Shown piece after piece: positions 55,516-64,000 of a stretch of DNA of 64,000 nucleotides. Numbering within the stretch: the first letter of the stretch is position 1; each line of letters opens with the position of its first letter. This stretch comes from Notamacropus eugenii (lineage: Eukaryota > Chordata > Mammalia > Diprotodontia > Macropodidae). The DNA lies in NCBI RefSeq assembly GCF_028372415.1, contig NC_092875.1, positions 29,333,712 to 29,397,711 of the forward strand, written 5' to 3'. The translations under genes and the position numbers were made by a program. Under the pieces are notes generated by a model. It was not told the DNA's origin and made no database searches. It saw only the letters and a list, made by a program, of their open reading frames with translations.

Positions 55516-55959
55516 CAATAGCACCCAAGCAGAAGGGTAAATAAAGGGTAGTTATTTAGTCTTTAGGTTTTGTATTTTTTTCTGGGAATGTAATCCATTG
55601 TACCTTGAAGTGATTTAAGATTTTCCAGTTTAAATAATAGTTTAGCAGAGATTGTACAGAGTTCTATTCTGGTGTCTCATTGTGGTGTGGAAGTGACCCT
55701 TTGTTTTTGAAAGCTGTGTCATTAATGGGCAAGCTCGAATGGGTTCTGCCAAGCTAGAAAATCTTTGACTATGATTCAGACTAAGTCTGGTCTCTGAGGA
55801 ACGATTTAACTATAGAAAACTCAGCATCAGTAGCTTGACTCTGATGAACTCTTTAGGCCGTGGCTGCTGTTCCCAGCCTCATCATTGTGGCCAGGGTCAG
55901 GAATACCTTAGAAGCTTAGAAATGCTGGTGTACCTGTGACTAGCACTTATGGGGAACAA
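55516..55959. other. Unclassified intron sequence
   Basis: No repeat or gene recognised. Confidence 0.35.
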
Positions 55960-57068
55960 GCTTGCAGTATAGAAAAATCCTTCCCCCCATAGTTAGTGCC
56001 TGCTATGGTTCTCCTGCCTTTCTGATTGCTCCTTTTCAGTATTCCTTCATTGGAAACCGTGGCTGTTCCCCAGAGTTCTGTCCTGGGCCCTTTTCTCTTT
56101 TCTGTCTCTACTATTGCTTCTTGGTGATCTCATCAGCTCCCATGAATTTAGGTATAGTCTTTATGCAAATTATTCTAAGATCTATTTATCCAGCCCTAGC
56201 CTCTCTTCTGACTTCTAGTCTCACATCTGTAACTAGATGTCCCATAGATATCTTAAAATTAATGTGTTCAATATGGAACTCATTATCTTTCTTCTTCAAA
56301 CTCTACCCTAAACCATCATCCTCCTATCCATTTTTTCTCAACTTAGGTGTCATCTTTTCCTCTTTACTTCCATCCCACTGTTGTCATATCCAATCTTTTG
56401 CCAGATCCTGTTGGTTTAATCTTCATTACATCTCTTGTATATATTCTCCCTTCTCTCCTCTGACAGTGGCTACTCTCTTGGAGTAGGCCCTCATCATCTT
56501 CCACCTGGACTGTTACTGTAGCCTGCTGGTAGATTTGTAATCTACCTCATAGTAGTCCAACCTCCACTCAGCTGTCAGAATGATTTTCCTGAAGTCTAGT
56601 GTTTTGTGTCCTTCAAACCCCCCCTGCCTTTTTTTTCAGTAAACTCCCAGGATCAAATATAAAATTCTTTTTAGTTTTTAAAGCTCTTTACAAGTTAAAC
56701 TTTTCCTGTTTTCTTACACACTGTTCCCCTCTGCATACTCTGCCATCTGGGGACACAGCCTCCTTGCTGTCACGCACCCAGGACTCTCCATCCTCTGAGC
56801 ATTTTCACTAGCTTTCATCAAGTCCCAGCTAAAATCCCACCCTTTACAAGAAACCTTTCCTGATTCTCCTTGAAGCTCGCGCTTTTCCTCTGAGATTTCT
56901 TCTATGTATCCTGTCCATGTCTTGTTTGTCCATCATTGTTTACATGTTATTTTCCCCATTAGACTATGAGGTCTTTGAGAGCAGGGACTCTTATTTTTTC
57001 CTTTCTTTTTGTCTTCATTGCTTAGCACAGTCTGGCACATAGTAGGAATTTACTGAATGCTTGTTGAT
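55960..57068 (+). mobile_element. L2 LINE, RT C-terminus to 3' end
   Basis: A decayed RT block reads VPQSSVLGPFLF at 56065-56100 (consensus VPQGSVLGPLLF of L2/CR1-clade elements). It is followed by L2 3'-region text ('atccaatcttttgccagatc', 'ctcccaggatcaaatataaa') and the terminus 'ctggcacatagtaggaattt' with 'actgaatgcttgttgat'. This is the longest L2 in the window. No intact ORF. Confidence 0.85.
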
Positions 57069-57074
57069 TTCACT

Positions 57075-57445
57075 TTCAAGGCTTTGTTAGGGATATGAAA
57101 AGCCCCAGCAACCCCTGCTGTCAGAGAGTTCATGTTCTACTAGAGATATAACATGTCAACAGGTGAGTAAATACAAGATAATTTGAGGTGGGAAAGAGTA
57201 CTGAGGATGGAGATCAAGAAAGGCTTTCTGTTGGAACTGGTCCCCTCAAGTGAACCTGGAAGGAAACTAAGAATTTGGAAAAGGGAAGTTCTAGGAAGGG
57301 AATACGAGGTGGGAGGAAGAAGGTTGAGTTTGGAGAGCAGAGAGTGTGTGAAGATGACTAATACGAGCCTGATATGGTAGAAGCATGTGAAATTCTGGCC
57401 TAGGAGTTCATCTTTTATCGTAGAGGCAATAGGGAACTTGAAGTG
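57075..57445 (+). repeat. Family X repeat
   Basis: 'Agagagttcatgttctacta', 'aaaggctttctgttggaact' and 'atcgtagaggcaatagggaa' in family X order. Confidence 0.6.
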
Positions 57446-58339
57446 GAGAAGTGAAGAGAAAGCTCACAGGCATCACCCCATCCCTATTTCCACCTAATGT
57501 CACGCAAAAAATGGTTTTGGATTTCCTTCCTCTACTATCCTCCTCCCTCCTGCTATCATTGTAGATCAATATTGTTGACATCCAGCTACTTAGCAGGACA
57601 CAGGTCCTGTTCAAGCTTTGGGTGAAAATTTCTGTTGTTTTGGCCATGGTCTCACTGTGCTTGACTGGTCCTTGATTGTTTAGCATTCCTGTGGCCTTCT
57701 GGGGGATAGCCGCCATCCTGTTGATGTCTAATGAGTCTTATCTTTAGGTCTCAGCTCCAAGCATTCTTTCTCTTAAGCACTTGTATTTCTTGAGATAAAA
57801 TGTTTACAAAAAAAATTATTCTGCTAGACAGGCCTAAAGATAAGCTACAGCTCTAAACTTTACATTGGAAATGAGAAAGCCCTTGGCCCTGGTTCAGTTC
57901 CTGCCCAAGACCCCACTTAGCCTACTCAGTCCAGGTTTTCTCCCTGCTTCTGCCACTTTGAATGAAAGTTAACCATACCCCAAACCATACCCCGCAAAAC
58001 AGAGCTTTAGAAGTGATGTCAGGAGAAGTGGCAAAAAAGAGGGCAGAGAATCTTAAATATCTTATTGCTTTTCAAGCTTTTAATTTGTATTTTTGACCCT
58101 GTTAAATTTTTAGTTTTATTTGATGCTGTTTGATTTTAGTACCTTATTATGTTTACTGATTATTTTTCACTCTCTTCAATAGCTCCCCAACAAAAATTAG
58201 GAAAACTCAGTTGACAAGGGACTAAAAGCTTATACCATGTTCCTCTTCATAGTTTCTTTTCCTTGATCATTTTTTTCTAGGGCCAAGATTATTCATTGTT
58301 TTTCATGGAAGTTTAACTCTGTCTTTTAGCTTTTTAAGA
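57446..58339. other. Unclassified intron sequence
   Basis: No named repeat. 57460-57960 is CT-rich and may be an old LTR or unique DNA; no termini found. The 102-codon minus ORF (57408-57716) is not supported as coding. Confidence 0.35.
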
Positions 58340-58800
58340 AAAATTAACATTATTGTATTTTGTACATATTTCTTTTCCTCTTTTTTCAGCCATCGGTTCA
58401 TATAGATCTCATCATGTTTTTTTGCGTTCCATTCCCTAATTGAGAGGTACCCATTATGTTTTCAGTCTTTTTTTTTCAAAGCACTGCTATAAATATTTTG
58501 CTGTCTGCAGAATGTTTCTTTCCATCTTTGACGTCCTTGGAATACATGACCAGTATCCCATTGATTGTATCGAAGGGTAGGAACTCTTCAGTAACTTTTA
58601 TTGCATAATTCCAGATTGTTTTCTAAAAGGTTTGGAAACTACTATGCTGACTGCCCTAAGAGTTTATTAGTGTGACTATTTCACCCTAGTCCCTTTTGAT
58701 ATTATTAGTAGTATTAAAGAAATTCTTACTATAGGAAAATTAATGTGCTGTATTATTTACTATCCAGTATTACCTTATGATCTAGCCTTTTCCTTATTCT
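58340..58800 (-). repeat. L1 LINE 3' UTR/ORF2 fragment (antisense)
   Basis: 'Cactgctataaatattttgc', 'tacatgaccagtatcccatt', 'cataattccagattgttttc' match the reversed L1 3' region. Confidence 0.68.
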
Positions 58801-58806
58801 GAAAGG

Positions 58807-59347
58807 TGTGGCTGAGTAATGTGATCACTTTCAGCTCTCAAAGCATCTCCTCCTTAACTAGCCTAGGTTGGGGCCCCTCCCCAGTGAGACCCTTGCTTCT
58901 GTTTAGCCTTTAGAGAACCGTTTTCCTCTGGGGTCAAGTCTCCTGCCCTTGCTTCCTAATCAAGATTGGGGAAGACTTGGTCTCCAATGGGGAAGTCAAA
59001 TTCATTGGAAAGTGATTGAGGTAGTCTTTGTTTTTCTAGTCTGGACAGTTAGAAGCAGCCAGTATTCCTTAAATATCAGAGAGGGGGTAATCATCCATAT
59101 CTGAAGGCTAACCTGTCTTCTAATCATGGTTGCCTTCGTTTGCCAGGGAAGTCCAAATGATGTACTGTCAGGCTGATAAGAAGGAAGACTCACCTAGGTT
59201 TAAAAAGCCCTGACAGCCTTCACTCGGGATCTTTGGTACAAATCGAGTTTAACTGTTGACCTTTTTATTATCAGGCTGCATGCCTCTGTTAATAAATGAT
59301 ATCTAGCACACAGAATTGCCTCAGTTTACCTTCTTGTTCAATTTGAC
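58807..59347 (+). mobile_element. Putative solo LTR with sense TATA and poly(A) signal
   Basis: A ~540-bp GC-balanced block between two L1 fragments. It holds 'ggttggggcccctccccagt', a TATA-like 'tttaaaaag' near 59198, and AATAAA at 59291-59296 followed by a T-rich segment, the usual U3-R-U5 order. It starts TGTG and ends GACA; a target duplication could not be identified. No internal retroviral genes are present. Confidence 0.55.
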
Positions 59348-59349
59348 AT

Positions 59350-59745
59350 ACTTTTAACAAGTTTTTATTGCTATCTTGTTTTTATGCCATAGCCATCCCC
59401 AATATCCCTTCTTCTGTCCCTCCCAGACAGCCATCTTATATAACAAGTATTTCTTTAAAGATTAAAAAAAAGACAAAGAGAAAAAATCCCTGCACAACTT
59501 GTGAATACATTGAAAAAGTCCCAAAGCATGTACAATGTGAAGCATCTGTGAGCCTTTCACTGCAGCTAAGGGGCGGGGCGGGAGCGACCTCTCATTTATT
59601 TCTTCATTTGAATCCTGCTCAATCTTTAATTTTCTTACATTCACTTTTCACATTTTAGGATGTGATCGTCTTCTATTTAAATTGTCGTAGTTATTGTGTG
59701 CATTGTTTTCTTAGCTCTACTGACTGCACTCAGTTTGTCTATATC
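59350..59745 (-). repeat. L1 LINE 3' UTR fragment (antisense)
   Basis: 'Aagtttttattgctatcttg', 'catgtacaatgtgaagcatc', 'aaattgtcgtagttattgtg' and 'tgcattgttttcttagctct' are the reversed L1 3' UTR. The CpG-containing 'aggggcggggcgggagcgac' at about 59568-59587 is out of character and may be a later change. Confidence 0.72.
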
Positions 59746-59870
59746 TTTTTATTGCTGTTTAATCGTTTTCCAGTAATGTCTAATGCTTTTTAACCCCATT
59801 TGGGGTTTTCTTGGCAAAGGTACTGTAGTGGTGCTTTGGTTCAAATCCTGACTCCGACACCTTGAGGAAA
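59746..59870 (-). repeat. Marsupial SINE, 3' part
   Basis: 'Gctgtttaatcgttttccag', 'aaccccatttggggttttct' and 'tggcaaaggtactgtagtgg', then a short head piece 'ggttcaaatcctgactccga'; the middle is deleted. Confidence 0.8.
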
Positions 59871-60454
59871 CAAATACGGGAGTACATAAGACTTGGCTTT
59901 CTCTTTCCTTAGGCTCAAATGGAACTGTGATTTCACTTATTTGGAAGTTCCTTCCAATGATGGAGATCAAAACCTGCCTATCCTTGGTGCCTCTTGTGTG
60001 TGTCCTGCTCTCATTTCACCTTCGGGGTCTCCTCCAGTACACATGCCAAAGGACACGGTGCGGCATTGTCTTTGGTCTCTGTTGTCTTTCTCCTTTGCTG
60101 CTCCATCCACTTCTTTTCCTATCATATGTTCCCAGATGACGTCTTTTACTTCTCTTCCTGTTTGAAGTTCCTCTTTGGTTAAATGCTGCAACCTGCTCAC
60201 GCCCTGATCCTTTTTTCCAACCCTCTCAGATAGTACTTTGTTTTTGTTCACAACTTGACTGATACGGGAATCATCAGACTCCGTTGACTAGGTACAGTTA
60301 GGCCACTGATTAATTAGGATCCAAAAAAGTCCTGGCAGGTGAGAATCGTGGATTGTGTTGAATAGATGAAATTTAATAGGGATAAATGTAAACTGTGAAA
60401 TCAGGCACTTAACTTCAAAGAAACCACTGAAAAGGCTCTGAGAAGGCTCTTCCT
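59871..60454. other. Unclassified intron sequence
   Basis: CT-rich until about 60180, then AT-rich. The ORFs of 62-94 codons here overlap each other on both strands and show no motif. Confidence 0.35.
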
Positions 60455-60640
60455 GTTCTGGGCCACTGCAGGCTCAGGGTGAGTCAGAATTGTGGTATCA
60501 GACACAGAACCTTCTTTGGGAGACCCAAGGAGGTGCAAATCCCACTGGCCAGGTTTTGTTTAGTTCTGGGGACCATATTTCAGGGAGGGCCCACAGGAGC
60601 ACTGTCTTCAAATGTTTTAAGGGCCAGTGTGGAGAGATTT
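60455..60640 (+). repeat. L3/CR1-clade LINE fragment
   Basis: 'Ctgcaggctcagggtgagtc', 'ttagttctggggaccatatt', 'tcttcaaatgttttaagggc' follow the L3 3'-region order of 50.7-51.0 kb. Confidence 0.6.
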
Positions 60641-60825
60641 AGCATTAGAAGGGACAGCAGATGTCATCATACCCAGTTTCATAATTTTACCCATGAGGAA
60701 ACTGAGGCCCAGGGAGGCTAATTGACTTGACCACAGTAATATAGTATCTGAAGTGAGGTTTGAACCTCTCTCTTCGTGACTCCAAGTCCAGACCTTTGTC
60801 TCCTAACCCATGTTCTTTAGAGCAG
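60641..60825 (-). repeat. MIR-type SINE
   Basis: 'Acccatgaggaaactgaggc', 'ccagggaggctaattgactt', 'aggtttgaacctctctcttc', 'tttgtctcctaacccatgtt' in reverse. Confidence 0.85.
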
Positions 60826-60876
60826 AGATCTGAGGAAGAAACTCTTGAGTGAAAGTAAGCAAAGTGTGGTTTAGCT

Positions 60877-61659
60877 CAGTGGTGTTAGACCAGGGCAGTG
60901 GCTACAGCTCATCCAGAGGGCAGCCCAAACCAGCTTAAAACGTAATTGGGAAATAGCTAACAAAAATAAATAAGAATACAATAAAACATAGATAATGCTA
61001 GTATGTGGTTTTCTAAGTCAACATGTGGCTAACAGGGATCCTTATATAGGGTTTAGTGGCCTTTATTGCAGTATTGCAATGATGCAGCATTTCACTGCAT
61101 CATTGTTGCCACCACATAATCTTTGCCCCTTGGTTTTTGTCACTCCATAAACTGGTTTATAACCTTTCATCAGGTAATCATTACATAGTATAATTCTGTT
61201 CATCATACTACTTAAAATGTAAACAGAGCAGCAGTGTATTCACCACACATTTATCTCTTGCACTTTGTGAGCTGATAGCCTAGAATTTTCAACACAAGTA
61301 CATTATCAGTATTTTTCCAAACTCAGCTTGCATAGCTTGTTTAGAGTGCTGCAGTACTAACCGTATTGTCACTCAACCCAGTGAAGAGCCATAGGAGAAA
61401 GGGGATCCCTGTGAGTGGACAGGCAAAGCTGCCATGAGTAAGTCACATGGTAAGACTTGCAACTTCCCCATTTTAACATATATTCGTGAGTATTCTGTGT
61501 ATCCTAATCTTGCACCAAAGATAGGTTAGTAACAATTTTTTTTTTTTTTAGTAATACTGGCACAGTTTTGTAAAGCTTCACATAAGGGACTTACCTCACT
61601 ATGTCTAAAATTTTCAATCATTACCTGAAGAAATATGGTATTTGAGTTTGACACCACTA
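60877..61659. mobile_element. hAT-like DNA transposon, non-autonomous
   Basis: The left end 'cagtggtgttagacc' and the right end 'gtttgacaccacta' are inverted copies of each other over their first ~9 bases. The interior is AT-rich with no transposase ORF and contains a perfect 11-bp inverted repeat at 61077-61105. An 8-bp target duplication was looked for and not seen, so the assignment rests on the termini. Confidence 0.55.
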
Positions 61660-61905
61660 AGTGGTTGAGAGTGTTGGACTTGGCATTAGAAAGACCTATG
61701 TTAGAATCCTTCCTCAAGCTACAAGTAGCTGTGTGACCCTGGACAAGTCACTTAACCACCCCCAGCCTTGGTTTCTTCCTCTCTAAAATGGTAACAATGG
61801 TAATAATTATAGAGACCTTGCAAGGTTGTGATGAGTGTCAAATTTGGACTAAGGTTTGTTCAAGTACTTGTCGTACAATAAGCGCTATATTTAACTTCTT
61901 CTGTT
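61660..61905 (+). repeat. MIR/THER1 SINE, near full length
   Basis: 'Gtgttggacttggcattaga', 'gtgtgaccctggacaagtca', 'ttcttcctctctaaaatggt', 'ccttgcaaggttgtgatgag', 'aataagcgctatatttaact'. Confidence 0.88.
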
Positions 61906-62040
61906 ATTAACTCTTCCTAACAAGTACCATCTAGAATTTGAATGGGCTGCCTTGGGAGTTTGTAGAAACAATTCTTATCCAAGTATGTGTCAGCTAGGTG
62001 ACTACTGAGTCCTTTCTAACTCCGAAATTCTTTTGATTTT
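61906..62040 (+). repeat. L3/CR1-clade LINE 3' end
   Basis: 'Gaatgggctgccttgggagt', 'ctaggtgactactgagtcct', 'ttctaactccgaaattcttt' form the L3 3' terminus. Confidence 0.72.
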
Positions 62041-62629
62041 GTGCAATCAGTTGCAAATTAGAACACAATAAGTAGATGAGAACACACTGCAGACATTTAG
62101 AACAAGCTTACCCCGCCCTACCCAAACAAGCTGTTAACGCCCAATTGGAAACCAGCTAGAAGGTAAAGGCACTCTTGACTCTACAGTTGATTGAAGCTCT
62201 CGATTTTTTTTGCCAGACTGCTTTTTAGCAGTGTTCCCTCCATTTCTTTCTAGCAAAACTGACTTTTAGAAACCAAGTGTGAGACTTTATGTTATTAAAT
62301 TTCATTAATCTTATATTTGACTCATCCTTCTTAAACTCTGATGAGTCTGAAATCTCATTGATGTGTCACCTCCAAAAATGCAGCTCCCAAGCCATTTGTA
62401 CCTGCCCATACTGGGTGACTTTTTTCATCGTCCAAAATTCTAGCCCCACAAAGTTAATTTGTATTCTGAATCATTCATTATATTAGTTATTATTCTCTAC
62501 CTTCATTTACATTATTAATAAAAATGTTGAATGGTGCATTGCCAACTCCAGATTCCCTGGAACACTTTGACATCTTTCCAGGGTCACGCATTGTCCAGCC
62601 TCTGTATTTACACCTTTTCTAGAATAGCA
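62041..62629. other. Unclassified intron sequence
   Basis: 62270-62600 contains 'gcattgccaactccagattc' and 'tgacatctttccagggtcac', which may be an old LINE; not assigned. Confidence 0.35.
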
Positions 62630-63130
62630 AACAACTATTTATTACATGCCTTTTCTGAGCATTTATTAGGTACTGAGGATTCAGACAAAAAAGTCCATGT
62701 ATTCAGGGAACTTGCAAAAAACAGGTAGAAAAATGTATAAACAATTTGGGGAGATAGAAAACCACTAAAGATTGGAGAAATTGTCTAGACAGCTGGCTTT
62801 TGATTGAACCTTGGAGAAAGCAGTGCTGCCATGGATGCCAAGGGAGGACTGAGGAGGAGGGGATGATGCTGTGAAAAATGGCAGAAATGCAGGTTTGAAT
62901 GAGGCCAATGAAAACACTGTTCTTGGTGGTTGTTTTTTTAAAGCAGTGAAGAGATTGGTGGTAACTTTGGAGAAGAGTGTCAGAAAATCAAATTCGAAAT
63001 GGTTGGAAAGTGAGAGAAGGAACAAGTAGAGGTGATGAGCATCTACTTTTTCTGGGCATTGGGCTGTGAAAGGGAGGAAAGACGACAGACAGTCTTAGGG
63101 AATGGCAAAGTGGGATGAAGGTGGAGATTT
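62630..63130 (+). repeat. Family X repeat
   Basis: 'Tgagcatttattaggtactg', 'ccatgtattcagggaacttg', 'gcttttgattgaaccttgga' and 'agtgaagagattggtggtaa' in family order. Confidence 0.6.
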
Positions 63131-63237
63131 TGCCTGTTGATTTGCTCAGATCTAGGTAAACTTTATTTCCTCTGAGCTAACAGTTCAGTAACCCTGTCAG
63201 AGATGGAAATTATATTAGTCAGGCATGCCCCATACAT

Positions 63238-63505
63238 TTTGTCTTTATTTTTGAGTCTGGGTCTTCTTAGCTTGCCCAGGCTGGAAAGGTGGTGGCCACT
63301 CCCAGGCCTAATCCGGCTACTTATGGGCTCAGGTATTTTGAGCTATCTTGTTTCTGAGACCTGGGCTGGTTTTCCTTTCCTTAGACGACCTGCTGGCCCT
63401 CAGCACTCAGCAGCTCACCAAATGGGTGTCTGACTTCATGGAGACTCCCAGGTGGTTTAGCACATGCAGCTCCATCTCCCCAGGGGATGCAGTCCTGCCT
63501 GGAGC
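63238..63505 (-). pseudogene. RN7SL: 7SL (SRP) RNA retropseudogene, antisense
   Basis: Matches the reverse complement of vertebrate 7SL RNA over most of its length. Landmarks on the + strand: 'gcccaggctgga' (63274-63285), 'gacctgggctggtt' (63358-63371; 7SL AACCGGCCCAGGTC reversed), 'tccttagacgacctgctgg' (about 63378-63396; 7SL CCTAAGGAGGG side) and 'gggtgtctgacttcatgg' (near 63423). The T-rich run 63238-63252 is the reversed A-tail. On the RNA strand it begins at about 7SL nucleotide 50, so it lacks the first part of the Alu domain and the internal Pol III promoter start. Strongly diverged, presumably non-functional. A target duplication was not identified. Confidence 0.82.
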
Positions 63506-63534
63506 GTGAAACCACTGAGGCCATTGGTCCTTCC

Positions 63535-64000
63535 CTTACTTCTTTCTTGCTTCTTCTCCCACTCGACTGCTCCTCTCTTGACATAGTTGCTAAATTGACA
63601 TTTCTGTCACAGAGGTCTGTCCATGTTACCATCTACTCACCACTTCCTTCTCCCAGCTCCTCCCTAGGATGTCCAGGATCAGATCTAAACTCCTGTGTTT
63701 GGCGTAGAAAGCTCTTTGTAACCTGAGCCTTTCTAGTGTTCTTCTGTGCGACTCCTCTACGTTCTCTGTGATCCAGGTATGCTTTTTCCCTCGCTATTAC
63801 TCAGATACAACACTCCATGTCCCATCTCTTTGTCCTTGGACTGGCTGTGAACTCCACACATCGGTTACTTGCTATCCTATGTCTGACTTCTTTTAAGACT
63901 CCGCTCAGATCCCGCCTTCTACACAGTATGCCTTTTTTTGTCTTCTCAGCTGCTAGTGCCTTCTCCTCTATATATTCTGCATTCATCTTGTATGTACCTG
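63535..64000 (+). repeat. L2 LINE 3' region, runs off the window
   Basis: 'Ctaggatgtccaggatcaga', 'tctaaactcctgtgtttggc', 'agactccgctcagatcccgc' and 'cttcatctt'-like text are in L2 order; the terminus would lie beyond 64000. Confidence 0.72.

Larger units (their letters stand above)
27105..64000 (+). other. MED13L: MED13L intron 1 (5' part, continues past window)
   Basis: No further stretch resembling MED13L coding sequence (next expected residues: the AELTGIKWRRYNF-type block) was found downstream, so the remaining 36.9 kb is taken as intron. This agrees with the very large first intron of the gene in other mammals. No alternative first exon is supported. Confidence 0.8.

Noticed and set aside
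56065..56100. VPQSSVLGP reverse-transcriptase block as an active element
   Set aside because: It lies in an old L2 with stops and frameshifts on both sides and no complete domain.
27105..64000. Further MED13L exons or an alternative first exon in the intron
   Set aside because: I looked for the conserved block that follows exon 1 and for spliced coding stretches on the plus strand and found none. A weakly conserved non-coding first exon cannot be excluded by eye.

Overview
The window is eukaryotic genomic DNA from a marsupial. The evidence is its interspersed repeats: tRNA-derived CORE-SINEs of the marsupial type, both MIR/THER-like copies and MAR1/WSINE-like copies with an RTE-type 3' tail; RTE-clade LINEs; L2, L3 and marsupial-style L1 fragments; and no Alu, B1 or platypus Mon-1. 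The species cannot be decided from this alone. There is no operon, CRISPR array, phage or other prokaryotic feature. Nearly every short ORF is chance or repeat-derived.

Only one protein-coding gene is supported, the 5' end of MED13L on the + strand. A strong CpG island (about 25.64-27.68 kb) carries a TATA-less promoter with GC boxes, a CACGTG E-box and a CCAAT box. A very GC-rich 5' leader follows, then coding exon 1 (27033-27104, 24 codons) ending in a consensus GTGAGT donor. Everything downstream to 64000 is read as part of the very long intron 1. Upstream of the island (1-25.6 kb) is repeat-rich intergenic DNA.

Layout. 1-8.5 kb: purine-rich microsatellites, MIR/L2 fragments and an amplified ~33-bp motif. 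8.72-10.94 kb: an RTE LINE with an inverted 5' part and a 12-bp target-site duplication, sitting inside an AT-rich minisatellite. 11-18.7 kb: MIR and RTE-tailed SINEs, including a 7SL RNA retropseudogene nested in a MIR. 18.7-21.3 kb: several same-strand copies of one ancient repeat. 21.3-25.6 kb: sparse repeats and a hAT MITE. 25.6-27.7 kb: CpG island, promoter and exon 1. 27.7-34.1 kb: intron almost free of transposons. 34.1-64 kb: intron filled with L2, antisense L1, RTE-clade, L3, MIR, SINE and LTR fragments, a hAT-like element and a second, antisense 7SL retropseudogene.

No new multi-gene system was found. The observations most worth checking are the 12-codon uORF whose stop overlaps the MED13L start codon (ATGA), the inverted RTE insertion, the two 7SL retropseudogenes, and the repeat-poor start of intron 1. 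Repeat boundaries are read by eye and are usually good to about 10-30 bp.
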